A stretch of 22,997 bases of DNA from Dictyocoela muelleri (GCA_016256075.1 SDVU01000068.1:1-22997); one strand, 5' to 3'. Shown: positions 10,349 to 17,550, counted from the stretch's first letter. Notes: a model not told the origin generated them from the sequence alone. Translations and numbers: made by a program.

Positions 10349-10693
10349 AATTTTTTTAAATAAAGAAACGTTAGAGGGCTCTGCTCTGCGAAAGATTTAA
10401 TGAAAAAAAAATAAAGAAAAGACATTTTTCTTTGATTTTTTTTAAAAAAAAGAATAACTAATTCCATGAATTTTAATCTAAATATAAAATTGTATGTATG
10501 TAATGCTTTTAAATGATTTCCAGTGCAAAATTTAAATAAATAAATTTTATGTTTTTTTCAGCAAAATATAATACCGGGATTCTGAAAATGTAATACTGAA
10601 ATCCCGGGATTGTAAAATATGGCACGGGATAGCAATCCCTACTAGAGAGTTCATTGTGATTCATTGTCATATTAAAAAACGTTAATAAACCGC
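10349..10693. other. Non-coding region right of the Merlin element
   Basis: No gene is recognised. A CCGGGATTCTGAAAATG / GAAATCCCGGGATTG pair (about 10572-10612) is an interrupted repeat resembling pieces near 8609-8700. The only open frame here, on the minus strand, has no start signal or domain. Confidence 0.4.
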
Positions 10694-10790
10694 CCCACAC
10701 CAGAACAACTGTATATTACTCTACATTAATATAGTTATTGATAACTTATAGCCATTATCAATTATCTATATGCGATTAATAAGAGATTTC
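10694..10790 (-). repeat. SINE-like dispersed repeat, short fragment H
   Basis: Read on the minus strand, GGCTATAAGTTATC, AATATACAGTTGTTC and TGGTGTGG match the front body of copies A and F. It could be the missing front half of copy B, separated by the Merlin insertion, or an independent fragment. The ends are diffuse. Confidence 0.45.
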
Positions 10791-10936
10791 CAAATTTAAC
10801 AAAAAAATATATATAAAAATTACTTTCTAGATCACACAATTTTTAAATTTACTCTTATACTAAGCATCACATAGTCTTATCATTTTTCTAATTATTTGAT
10901 TATATGGTTATACTGTATATTGGATATTTTCATTTG

Positions 10937-11148
10937 TTATAATTAATCCCCGGAGAAATCCGGCTTTTTAACGAAACATCGAAAAAAAATTATATTTCTG
11001 ACAATATATTACCTTATAAACTATAGAAGTTATTGATATTATTAGAATAGACGTGGTTGTTAATTATTCATCACATATTTTACAATTAATAAAGTTAGTT
11101 TTTTTACTTTTTTTTACAAAACCGGATTTTTCCGGGTCCTAGTTATAA
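10937..11148. mobile_element. Small inverted-repeat element (MITE-like)
   Basis: The left end TTATAATTAATCCCCGGAGA continues AATCCGGCTTTTT. The right end, reverse complemented, reads TTATAACTAGGACCCGGAAA and continues AATCCGGTTTTGT. The roughly 38-bp inverted ends flank about 135 bp of AT-rich sequence with no coding potential. The GC-rich ends stand out from the AT-rich surroundings. No target duplication could be fixed, because the palindromic TTATAA at both tips may be part of the element or of the target. Confidence 0.55.
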
Positions 11149-11250
11149 TAAATAAAACTATTTTCAATAAAATAATTATAACTTGTAAGAAATAAGACTC
11201 ATCTTTTTATCACAATTTAATAATTTTATTAATAATGATGTAAAATTCAA

Positions 11251-11421
11251 TTAATCACTATTTTTCATCTCTTCAAATTCCTTTATAAATTTTTCAATTT
11301 CTTCAATTTCAGGGATTTTTAAATTCTTTTTATACTCTTGAGTATCTTTTTCGATATCTTCATTTGTAATTTCTATTTTATTTTCGATTTTAAAAATTTT
11401 ATTTGAATATTGATCATCCAT
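11251..11421 (-). CDS. Small charged protein of 56 residues, function unknown
   Basis: An ATG preceded directly by CCCC opens a 56-codon frame ending in TAA. The protein starts MDDQYSNKIFKIE and is very rich in Glu, Lys and Ile, with a Glu-Ile-Glu-Lys-Phe-Ile-Lys-Glu-Phe segment near its end. This composition favours a single amphipathic helix or coiled coil. No Cys or Trp, no membrane segment and no known motif is seen. The same start signal precedes TOP2 and the Tom70-like gene, which is the main reason to call it a gene. It may be a complete small microsporidian protein or a truncated one. The next minus-strand gene lies 0.9 kb upstream, so it is probably a separate transcription unit. It is not assigned to a family. 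Confidence 0.5.
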   Translation of the reverse strand: MDDQYSNKIFKIENKIEITNEDIEKDTQEYKKNLKIPEIEEIEKFIKEFEEMKNSD

Positions 11422-11425
11422 GGGG
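11422..11425 (-). promoter_or_regulatory. CCCC start signal of the 56-residue gene
   Basis: GGGG on the plus strand reads CCCC immediately before the minus-strand ATG, the same arrangement as at the Tom70-like gene (15153-15156). Confidence 0.55.
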
Positions 11426-11462
11426 TTGATCTGTCGATTTAAATTAATTTTTAATTATAGAC

Positions 11463-11512
11463 TTTATAGCTCAGTGTACAAAGACACTCTTGAATGTAAG
11501 TATCACAATAAT
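11463..11512 (+). repeat. tRNA-like head fragment I of the SINE-like family
   Basis: TTATAGCTCAGTGTACAAAG with CACTCTTGAATGTAAGTATC matches the heads of copies A (CACTCTTGAATGT) and C (TAGCTCAGTGG, AATTTAAGTAT). The match stops after about 50 bp. It lies about 40 bp from, and points away from, the start of the 56-residue gene. Confidence 0.5.
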
Positions 11513-11578
11513 ATGTGTAAATTTATAATTATAATCTGGAATATCATAAATTTATAGAACTTACAAACACTTAGAATA

Positions 11579-11896
11579 ATGTTTCTCAACGTAGGGCCTA
11601 CGCCCCACTTGGGGTTTTCCAGGTGGAAAATTTGGGTGGGGGAAGGATTTGGATTTTTATGGGAGGTGCTATTTGGATTTTCAGGATATAATGCTTAAAC
11701 TTACAAACTTAAAACCTTATATGAAATCACTCTTAATAAACATTATAATCAAACGTCTCATTAAATAAAAAATTTTATTATGATCTATTAATTACCTAAA
11801 TCAATAAAAAAATAATAAAATTTTTAGTAAATACCTTATGTTTTGCATAGGGGGGGGGAAACAATTTTTTTCAGCATGGGAAATATTTGACAAAAT
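11579..11896. mobile_element. Possible decayed hAT-like MITE
   Basis: The left end AATGTTTCTCAACGTAGGGC runs into CTACGCCCC, and the reversed right end reads AATATTTCCCATGC. Both recall the GTTTCCCAACC ends of the clearer hAT-type element at 16242. G/C runs lie inside each end (about 11603-11645 and 11850-11858). No convincing target duplication is seen, so this is tentative. It holds no coding sequence. Confidence 0.3.
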
Positions 11897-12230
11897 AGGT
11901 TGGTAAAACCTAATTAGAAAGTTGAACCCTGAATAAAATAATAAATTTACCCCAATTAATTTATTTTTAGATATTTTATTTGAATGAGTTACTCTTAAAA
12001 ATTTTTTATTAAATAAAAATAAATATTTCTTATAGAACAACCTGAAGATTAAAAATAGCGTATTTGGCTGGCTTATGGATAATTAAGAGTGAAATATAAA
12101 TTGAACAGCAAAAAACGTCAAAAACTTAATAATAATTTTTATGGGGATAAAAGTTTTAATAAAATATCTTTTTAAAAAATACAAAAATGTACCACTACAA
12201 TTTATTTTATTACTATCTAAATTATTAAAA
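11897..12230. other. AT-rich non-coding spacer
   Basis: Nothing recognisable is seen. The one minus-strand open frame (up to 12040) has no start signal and no domain. Confidence 0.4.
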
Positions 12231-12298
12231 ATTCTTAATATTAAATTTTTTAATATAAAAAATTCTTAATATTAAATTTTTTAATATAAAAAATTCTA
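12231..12298. repeat. Tandem duplication, 29-bp unit
   Basis: A unit reading ATTCTTAATATTAAATTTTT followed by TAATATAAA is present twice in tandem, with a partial third copy, just behind the stop codon of the minus-strand gene. Confidence 0.7.
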
Positions 12299-12309
12299 AT
12301 TAAAAAAAT

Positions 12310-12960
12310 TCATTCTTTAATTTTAAATTTAATTCCAAAGTTCTTTATAAATTCATTTTTGAAGTTATTTTCATAATCAACGACATCTTTCATCATACCC
12401 TCCAATTCATTTTTTAACTCATTTCTACTAATTTCTTTATCAACAACTAAATAAACAATTTTATTATCAGAAGCACAAAGTTGGATTTGATCTTTATAAA
12501 TACCAAAAATCATATTAAAACTGCCCAAGCCACTCCTCAAAATAGTAGACGTATATAAATTAATACAACTGATAAAATCAGACTCCTTGTTGTACAGAAA
12601 ATAAAAATTTATTTTTATTTTTAATAAAGGATGAGTTAATATATTTTTTTCAATCAGATTGAATAAACGTGTTGATAAGTGATTTTCTTTGTCAGGGTTT
12701 CGATTGTAAAAAACACATGAAATTTCTAATGGTGGTTCTGATTCATTTCTTTGTTCGGCGTAAATTCCGCAGATTATATTTTCCCCAATTTTTGATGATA
12801 AGGCTGTTGGTATAAAATCACTATTGGGGTTATATTTATTATTGCCAGATTTATCACTAATAGGATTATAATCTGATCGATTATTAATAGATTTATCATT
12901 GTCAGATTTATTATCAATTGACTGATCGTTTTGAGTTAATTTTTCAAATGATAAATTCAT
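12310..12960 (-). CDS. Divergent RNase PH-fold protein, possible exosome ring subunit
   Basis: The frame encodes 216 residues. Residues about 12-48 are an Asn/Asp/Ser-rich insertion (NKSDNDKSINNRSDYN type). After it comes a pattern resembling RNase PH domains of exosome subunits (Rrp41/Rrp46/Mtr3 type): GENIICGIYAEQR (like the GNTKVLASVYGP strand), PPLEISCVFYNRN, LSTRLFNLIEKNILTHPLLK (like the RELS...LE...I.LE.YPR helix), INFYFLYNKESDFISCIN (like VL..DG..LA..INAA), ILRSGLGSFNMIFGI and KEISRNELKNELEGMM. In such rings these proteins hold RNA during 3' processing and decay in nucleus and cytoplasm. Catalytic residues of bacterial RNase PH are not evident, as in most eukaryotic subunits. The start is supported by CACCC 4 nt upstream. 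The gene itself is likely real; the function is an inference from spaced patterns. Confidence 0.5.
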   Translation of the reverse strand: MNLSFEKLTQNDQSIDNKSDNDKSINNRSDYNPISDKSGNNKYNPNSDFIPTALSSKIGENIICGIYAEQRNESEPPLEISCVFYNRNPDKENHLSTRLFNLIEKNILTHPLLKIKINFYFLYNKESDFISCINLYTSTILRSGLGSFNMIFGIYKDQIQLCASDNKIVYLVVDKEISRNELKNELEGMMKDVVDYENNFKNEFIKNFGIKFKIKE

Positions 12961-12963
12961 TAA

Positions 12964-12968
12964 GGGTG
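12964..12968 (-). promoter_or_regulatory. CCC start signal of the RNase PH-like gene
   Basis: The minus strand reads CACCCTTA directly before the ATG. The C run is 3 nt from the start codon, weaker than the CCCC of its neighbours but of the same kind. Confidence 0.5.
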
Positions 12969-13043
12969 TCAGATTTTTTAAAAAATATATTACATTTTTT
13001 AATCAGTAACGTCGCACTAATCCGAATTTAAAAATTTGTTTAA

Positions 13044-13479
13044 GGGGACAGATAGCTCAGTGGTTAACACCCTTAAATGTAAAATTTAAGTATTGTGGTT
13101 CGAATTATTTTAAAGTCACTTTAATAAATAATGAGGGAATGACATTAAGCGGTCATAACTATCTAATTATAGTATAATATACAGTTGTTAAAAGGTATAT
13201 CTGATCAAGACTTGGTTAATACTTACATAGTAAGGTATAAAGGAGTCCCTTAGGTGTGGGGATGAGTTCTATGCAATATCAAAAAAAAGTAGTGAGAAAT
13301 AAATCTTAAAAATTCTATAATTACCTGTATCCTGCTGAGTCATTGATAAAACGAAAATTTTGTATAAATAATTTTTAGTAGATTAGAAGTTCGTATAACT
13401 TGAAAACCATGAATCTAAGGTCTAAATATATTATTTAACGACAACGCACAAGATTGTATTCGAGTCAACATGTATAATA
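13044..13479 (+). repeat. SINE-like dispersed repeat, full-length copy C
   Basis: The best preserved head on this strand: GGGGACAGATAGCTCAGTGG then TTAACACCC, with an A-box-like TAGCTCAGTGG at 13053-13063 and a B-box-like GGTTCGAAT at 13097-13105, 33 nt apart as in tRNA genes. The body has the family landmarks TATACAGTTGTT, AAGACTTGGT, AGTAGTGAGAAAT, GAGTCATTGATAAAACG and AATCTAAGGTCTAAA, and the end GAGTCAACATGTATAAT. Length is 436 bp, equal to copy A. It lies between the RNase PH-like gene and the Tom70-like gene. It does not fold as a tRNA. Confidence 0.68.
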
Positions 13480-13586
13480 ATTTAAATTTTAAAATTTTTT
13501 TATACAATTTCTTAGTTATTTTTTTTTATTATAATAAGATTTATTTCTTAAAAAATTATTCCAATTTAAACTAAAGGTCTGATTTT

Positions 13587-15152
13587 TTAATTCTTATCTT
13601 TCATCTCCAACAAATAAATTAATTTCAAAATAGTTAAAAATTCATCAATCCGCGATGCACATTTCAAAGCATCTTTAAATAAAGACAATTCAACCTTACC
13701 AATAGACATTAGAAAATTTGCTTTATATAATCTACTATTAAAAAAATTTTCATCACATTTAATACTCTTTTCAATAAAGTTTAAAATCTTTTCATCATAA
13801 TCTTTAGATTTATCGAGCTTATCGGTAGAATCATTAATTGAATCAACCTGAAGTGAATCTTCTTTCAAAGATTGAAATTTCATTGCAAAATAAATAAAAG
13901 TGCGTGGATCATTCGGATACATCTCTTTCATTTCATTAAGTGCTACATTAAGTCTCTCGTAATCTTTCATAATTAAAAATGATTCAATTCGCAGAATGAA
14001 ACTTTGTACACTTTGATCGAGATATTTTTCAATTTCTAAGGCCTCATTAAATCTGCGATAATTGATCATTTCAGCGTATTTGATTGAATAGAATAATTCG
14101 GGTTTTCGTGATTGTATGCCTTTTTCAAGAATTTTTTCGAACAAATCATTATTATAACGAATAAACGATGCACAATAGAGAAGAGGGACAAAATTATTTT
14201 CGTTAATATCATCGAAACCATTAGTTTTATGATTGGCGATAGAATTTTCATTGGTGTTAAAATCTAGCAATTTCATAATAATTTCTTCAACCTCTACTTC
14301 ATATGAATGGATTTCATTTATGGAATTTATATAGGACCTAAAAATTTTAAAAAATAAATTTCGCTGATTTTTAATAATTGAGAGAGCTCTATCATAATCA
14401 CCTTTAATTATTTCTAATGATGATAAGAAAAGAAGTTTTTCATTATCATCGATATTGATAAATTTAACATTCTCATCGATATTGTTAAATTTATCATTGC
14501 TAATATTTTTTTCATTATCGTTTTTATTACTATTTTTTTCATTTTTAAATTGATTAAAATTAATCTTATCATTGGTAACCTGCAATTTATCAAAAAGGAT
14601 GTCGTAATTGTTATTTTTGAAAAGGGTTAAGAATGGTTTTAAAAATTCATCGATATAAATTTTATGAGGAATACTTCTTTTAACAAATTCACACGCCTCT
14701 TTTTTTACAACTTTCTCGAGAAGTTCGTTGAAAATATTTTCATATTGTTTGTCGTGTTTCATTAAAAGTGATAAATCATATAAAGCGTCTTTAACAAGAT
14801 CCAACGCTTTATGTGATTCATATCTTCTTTTAAGCACCTTAAAATTTCCAGGTTCAATTTCTAAGAGCTTGTTTGAGTAATTGATAGATTTCGTATAATC
14901 CTTCAATAAGAAATAACACAAAGAAATATTGTTTAAAATTGATTTTTTGAGCGTTTCGCTATTTATTATCAATGATAATGCTTTTAAATAAAGTTTTAAT
15001 GCTTTTTCGTAATTACCGTTTTGGAAATATTCTTTTGCTTTGTCTTTAAGCTTTTGGGCTTCTTTGTTCTTGTCTTTTTTTGTGAATAAATAGAAAGCTG
15101 TGCCGGCAAGGACAGATAACGCTAAAACTATTGGTATTCCTTTGCGTTTCAT
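13587..15152 (-). CDS. TOM70: Tom70-like mitosomal protein import receptor (TPR, N-terminally anchored)
   Basis: The 521-residue protein begins MKRKGIPIVLALSVLAGTAF: a short basic start, one membrane span (about residues 6-22), then a KKDKNKEAQK linker. This is a signal anchor typical of Tom70 in the outer mitochondrial (here mitosomal) membrane. TPR repeats follow: about 33-60 (LKDKAKEYFQNGNYEKALKL), about 67-100 (ILNNISLCYFLLKDYTKSIN) and about 101-130 (FKVLKRRYESHKALDLVKDA), which would form the clamp that docks Hsp70/Hsp90 with client precursors. Clamp residues look partly kept: Lys in LKDK, Asn in LNN, and K-x3-R in KVLKR; the usual second Asn of TPR1 is Lys. A Lys/Asn-rich insert (about 200-230) interrupts the middle, and further helical repeats fill the C-terminal half. 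Other TPR anchors are possible but less likely. The start is fixed by CCCC directly upstream. Confidence 0.75.
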   Translation of the reverse strand: MKRKGIPIVLALSVLAGTAFYLFTKKDKNKEAQKLKDKAKEYFQNGNYEKALKLYLKALSLIINSETLKKSILNNISLCYFLLKDYTKSINYSNKLLEIEPGNFKVLKRRYESHKALDLVKDALYDLSLLMKHDKQYENIFNELLEKVVKKEACEFVKRSIPHKIYIDEFLKPFLTLFKNNNYDILFDKLQVTNDKINFNQFKNEKNSNKNDNEKNISNDKFNNIDENVKFINIDDNEKLLFLSSLEIIKGDYDRALSIIKNQRNLFFKIFRSYINSINEIHSYEVEVEEIIMKLLDFNTNENSIANHKTNGFDDINENNFVPLLYCASFIRYNNDLFEKILEKGIQSRKPELFYSIKYAEMINYRRFNEALEIEKYLDQSVQSFILRIESFLIMKDYERLNVALNEMKEMYPNDPRTFIYFAMKFQSLKEDSLQVDSINDSTDKLDKSKDYDEKILNFIEKSIKCDENFFNSRLYKANFLMSIGKVELSLFKDALKCASRIDEFLTILKLIYLLEMKDKN

Positions 15153-15156
15153 GGGG
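15153..15156 (-). promoter_or_regulatory. CCCC start signal of the Tom70-like gene
   Basis: The minus strand reads CATACCCC immediately before the ATG, the microsporidian arrangement also seen at 11422 and 4074. Confidence 0.65.
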
Positions 15157-15170
15157 TATGAATAGAAGTT

Positions 15171-15256
15171 TTATTTTTTATTTTTATTTAAAAATTAATT
15201 CTTATTTAAAAATTAATTCTTATATAAAAATTAATTTTTATTTAAAAATTAATTTT
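15171..15256. repeat. Tandem repeat, 18-19-bp AT-rich unit
   Basis: About four units of TTATTTAAAAATTAATTC lie between the Tom70-like gene and a SINE-like copy. They occupy nearly all of the short upstream region of that gene, so they either form part of its promoter or lie just outside it. Confidence 0.75.
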
Positions 15257-15518
15257 ATATTACATGCTGACAACATCTATAGTTGCCAACCCGGTCTTAA
15301 AACTTTGTCTTTAGATTTGGTTCTTGGATTCAGAAAACCTCACTCCTAAGCTACCCAGAATCCCAGCTGTATAGGCGATTTTTGATTTATCATTGACTCG
15401 GCAGTAAAAAGGTAAGTAGTGGCTTTTACATAATTTTTTTTCCACTACTTTTTGCCGAGATGCTCGCTGAACTCTTTCACGCAACTAGGTGAGTCCCTTC
15501 GGCTTATTGTCGACACCC
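15257..15518 (-). repeat. SINE-like dispersed repeat, tail-half copy D
   Basis: On the minus strand this holds GAGTTCAGCGAGCATCTCGG, CAAAAAGTAGTGGAAAAA, GAGTCAATGATAAATC, CAGCTGGGATTCTGGGTAGC, AACCAAATCTAAAGAC and the end TTGTCAGCATGTAATAT. Its end matches copies B and F closely. The head half is absent; a MITE follows at 15519. Confidence 0.65.
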
Positions 15519-15934
15519 AGAAATTTCGAAACCGTAGAAATTTCGGAACAAAATATTTTATCTAAATTTTTCCGAAATATTAAATTTTAGAAGATAAGAT
15601 ATTTTTATAAGTTCTAGTATACAAAATTATATGATTAAAAAAATTAAAATTCTTATTATTTTGTATTTGCTACTCAATAAAAAAAACTGCAAGTTATAAA
15701 GCCGGCAATAAATTGTATTTGTGGATAGAAAGAATAATCTTAATTTATATCCTTAGGAACCCGGTTCAGCCGCAATAAATTAGATGCTAATTTACTGTGG
15801 CTGTCATGGGTTCCCATGGATATAAATTACCGATTTTCTTTGTTTCTTAATGTTAAAAAATTTTCATCTAAATAATTTTCAAACATTTTAAAGATTATTT
15901 TGTTCCGAATTTTCGGCGGTTCCAAATTTTCGTC
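15519..15934. mobile_element. MITE-like element with 35-bp inverted ends and a central hairpin
   Basis: The left end GAAATTTCGAAACCGTAGAA continues ATTTCGGAACAAAATA. The reversed right end reads GAAAATTTGGAACCGCCGAA then AATTCGGAACAAAATA. The roughly 415-bp element has no coding potential. It carries a long hairpin (15741-15829), with further weaker complementarity outside it. It sits between two pieces of the SINE-like family. No clear target duplication was found. Confidence 0.6.
15741..15829. repeat. 89-bp inverted repeat (43-nt arms, 3-nt loop)
   Basis: The arms TAATTTATATCC...TAAATTAG (15741-15783) and CTAATTTA...GGATATAAATTA (15787-15829) pair at about 35 of 43 positions around the loop ATG, with equal arm lengths and no length offset. 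Transcribed, it would give a long hairpin. No flanking gene uses it visibly. Confidence 0.75.
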
Positions 15935-15935
15935 T

Positions 15936-16206
15936 CATGTTTTTCATATTTTTTTTCACTAATTTTTGCCGAGATGCTTCGCTGAACTCCTCCCGGCGAC
16001 TATGTGTGCCCTTTCGGCTTATTTTCATATTATAAAAGTCTTAATCAGCTATACCGCACTGAGAAAACAGTATATTAAAGCATATTTCTAAGTTTTCGTC
16101 TGCTTAATGTCTTTCCCAATTATTATTAAAGTAACGTCAGTGTGATTCGAACCAGATACTTAAATGTTAAATCCGAAAGTGTTAACCACCGAACTATCTG
16201 GCCTAC
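15936..16206 (-). repeat. SINE-like dispersed repeat, head-half copy E
   Basis: On the minus strand it starts GGCCAGATAGTTCGGTGGTT AACAC, with an A-box-like TAGTTCGGTGG (plus 16186-16196) and the best B box of the family, GGTTCGAATC (plus 16144-16153). The body follows to AATAAGCCGAAAGGGC, CATCTCGGCAAAAATTAGTG and the end of the A-rich stretch. About 80 bp at its left overlap in content with copy D (15430-15508) at visible divergence, so D and E are separate copies rather than one copy split by the MITE. Confidence 0.65.
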
Positions 16207-16241
16207 CATTTATTCCTCTAAAAAATTATTTCGTTTACAGC

Positions 16242-16782
16242 AGTGTTTCCCAACCTTTATTGATTTGTGACTATTTTTCGCCCCCCCAGACTTTTTTAAA
16301 AAAAATCGCCCCCCCCCCCTAATAGACTTTTTTTAAAAAAAACGCCCCCTACCCAATAAAATTTGTGTCAGTGTAAATAAAAACATAAACATCCTATGGT
16401 AAAAACTGTGTTTTTTATAAAATTTAAATTTCTAAGATAAAAATTTTCACGGGTAACGGAATAATTTGCATAATTAAACACGCTTGAAATAAAAACATTA
16501 TCTAAATTTATTTGTTAATCACATTACTACATAATAGAAGAATTTTTAGTTTTAAGTTTATAAAATCAATAGTTATTTAATGTTATAGATTTTAATTTAT
16601 ATCTCTTATGGTAATAAATCATGTAATTTAATTAAAAAATATTAATAAATTTGTTATTTTAGATGCAAAAAATAAAAATGTAAATTGTTTTTATACCTTG
16701 ATTTTTTCGTTTTCATTTTTTTTGCCCCCTTAAAAACAAAAATCCTCCCTATGAGCGATATCACCCAGGGTGATAAACACTG
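16242..16782. mobile_element. hAT-type MITE with 8-bp target duplication
   Basis: The ends are CAGTGTTTCCCAACC (left) and CAGTGTTTATCACCC (right, reversed). The flanks GTTTACAG (16234-16241) and GTTTATAG (16783-16790) agree at 7 of 8 bases, the length hAT elements duplicate. Inside are C-runs next to the left end (16281-16345; CGCCCCCC...ACTTTTTTAAAAAAA repeated) and CCCCC near the right end. There is no transposase; the 541-bp unit is non-autonomous. Confidence 0.8.
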
Positions 16783-16790
16783 GTTTATAG

Positions 16791-17045
16791 GTAAAATTTT
16801 AGTGTATTTAAAAAGTCCACTAATATGAAATTTTGCTAATTGGAAAGTTCATTAATGTTCGACACTAATTTAAATAAGATAAAGGTTTATATCACATATA
16901 TTTGACCTCTATAAACATGTAATGCTGTCGTCTTTGTAAAAACGGTGAAAGTCGATATTAAGAAAAAAAGTAAAAATTTTATATTTTTTTAGAAAAAGGA
17001 AATTTTTGACTTAAATAAATTTAATATCTGCGAAAGAGGTGCTTT
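16791..17045. other. AT-rich non-coding spacer
   Basis: Nothing recognisable is seen. It may include the 3' part of the Merlin remnant that ends at 17046, but no terminal repeat was found. Confidence 0.35.
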
Positions 17046-17480
17046 TTATCCTTTAAAATAGAAATATTCTCTTATATAACTTATGATGCTTTTTGTTCGA
17101 TTTGTTCTTTTGGAATTTAAATAATCTTTAAGATGTTTCCATCTGTTTTCAATGTTCTGGGTATGTATAGATAGATCATTTTTTTGATATATTCTCCTTT
17201 ATGATTGATTTTTTTGTGTGTATAGCCCAAATTTTCAAGACCGTTATATCCTTTCCAAGAATCAATAATTATGTTGTTTCACGACAACATTCTTTTTAAC
17301 TATCTTACCAAGTTTTTCGGTTTTATTTTATGAGATATTTCTAAAAACTTATCATTTGTTTCTCTACTTACGCTCTTATGCACATTTTTTTGGGGGGTAT
17401 TCGTCTTTTCCATACTTTCTTCTTGTCGGGTATGTTTCATCGATTTCAAACGTTCTTGACATTCTTTCTTTCTTTTCGTT
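17046..17480 (-). pseudogene. Third Merlin-type (ISXO2/IS1595) transposase, degraded
   Basis: Read on the minus strand, SRTFEIDETYPTRRKYGKD (about 17400-17460) holds the first catalytic Asp, IIDSWKGYNGLENLGYTHKK (about 17220-17275) the second, and IHTQNIENRWKHLKDYLNS (about 17110-17170) the Glu with its H-N-E-W signature. The C-terminal NRTKSIISYIREYFYFKG stretch ends at TAA (17046-17048). These parts are in different frames, with at least two frameshifts and at least one stop in the middle section. The N-terminal zinc-binding half is not recognisable, and the foldback element at 17551 lies where it would be expected. It retains the family's typical W, unlike the copy at 9715. Confidence 0.72.
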
Positions 17481-17550
17481 TATCTTTTGATTTTTTTCAT
17501 CACCTCCCCTCTTATGAGATCGTAACCATCCTTAACAATGTAATTTTCTT

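Noticed and set aside
10194-10400. Plus-strand 68-codon open frame
   Set aside because: It spans the right terminal repeat of the Merlin element and has no start signal.
11801-12040. Minus-strand 79-codon open frame
   Set aside because: No C-run start signal, overlaps a probable element end with a G run, and composition is that of AT-rich spacer.
13044-13115. Possible tRNA gene (TAGCTCAGTGG ... GGTTCGAAT)
   Set aside because: The acceptor and T stems do not pair, no anticodon stem forms, and similar heads recur joined to the same body, so it is the head of a dispersed repeat.
15131-15349. Plus-strand 72-codon open frame
   Set aside because: It is made of the AT-rich tandem repeat and the SINE-like tail and overlaps the start of the Tom70-like gene.
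15741-15829. microRNA precursor
   Set aside because: The hairpin shape fits, but it sits inside an inverted-repeat element and nothing shows expression, so it is reported only as an inverted repeat.
15430-16024. 80-bp target duplication of the MITE
   Set aside because: The two 80-bp segments are visibly diverged and belong to two copies of the SINE-like family.
16140-16206. Possible tRNA gene on the minus strand
   Set aside because: The box sequences are good, but the T stem and acceptor stem fail to pair and the sequence continues into the repeat body.
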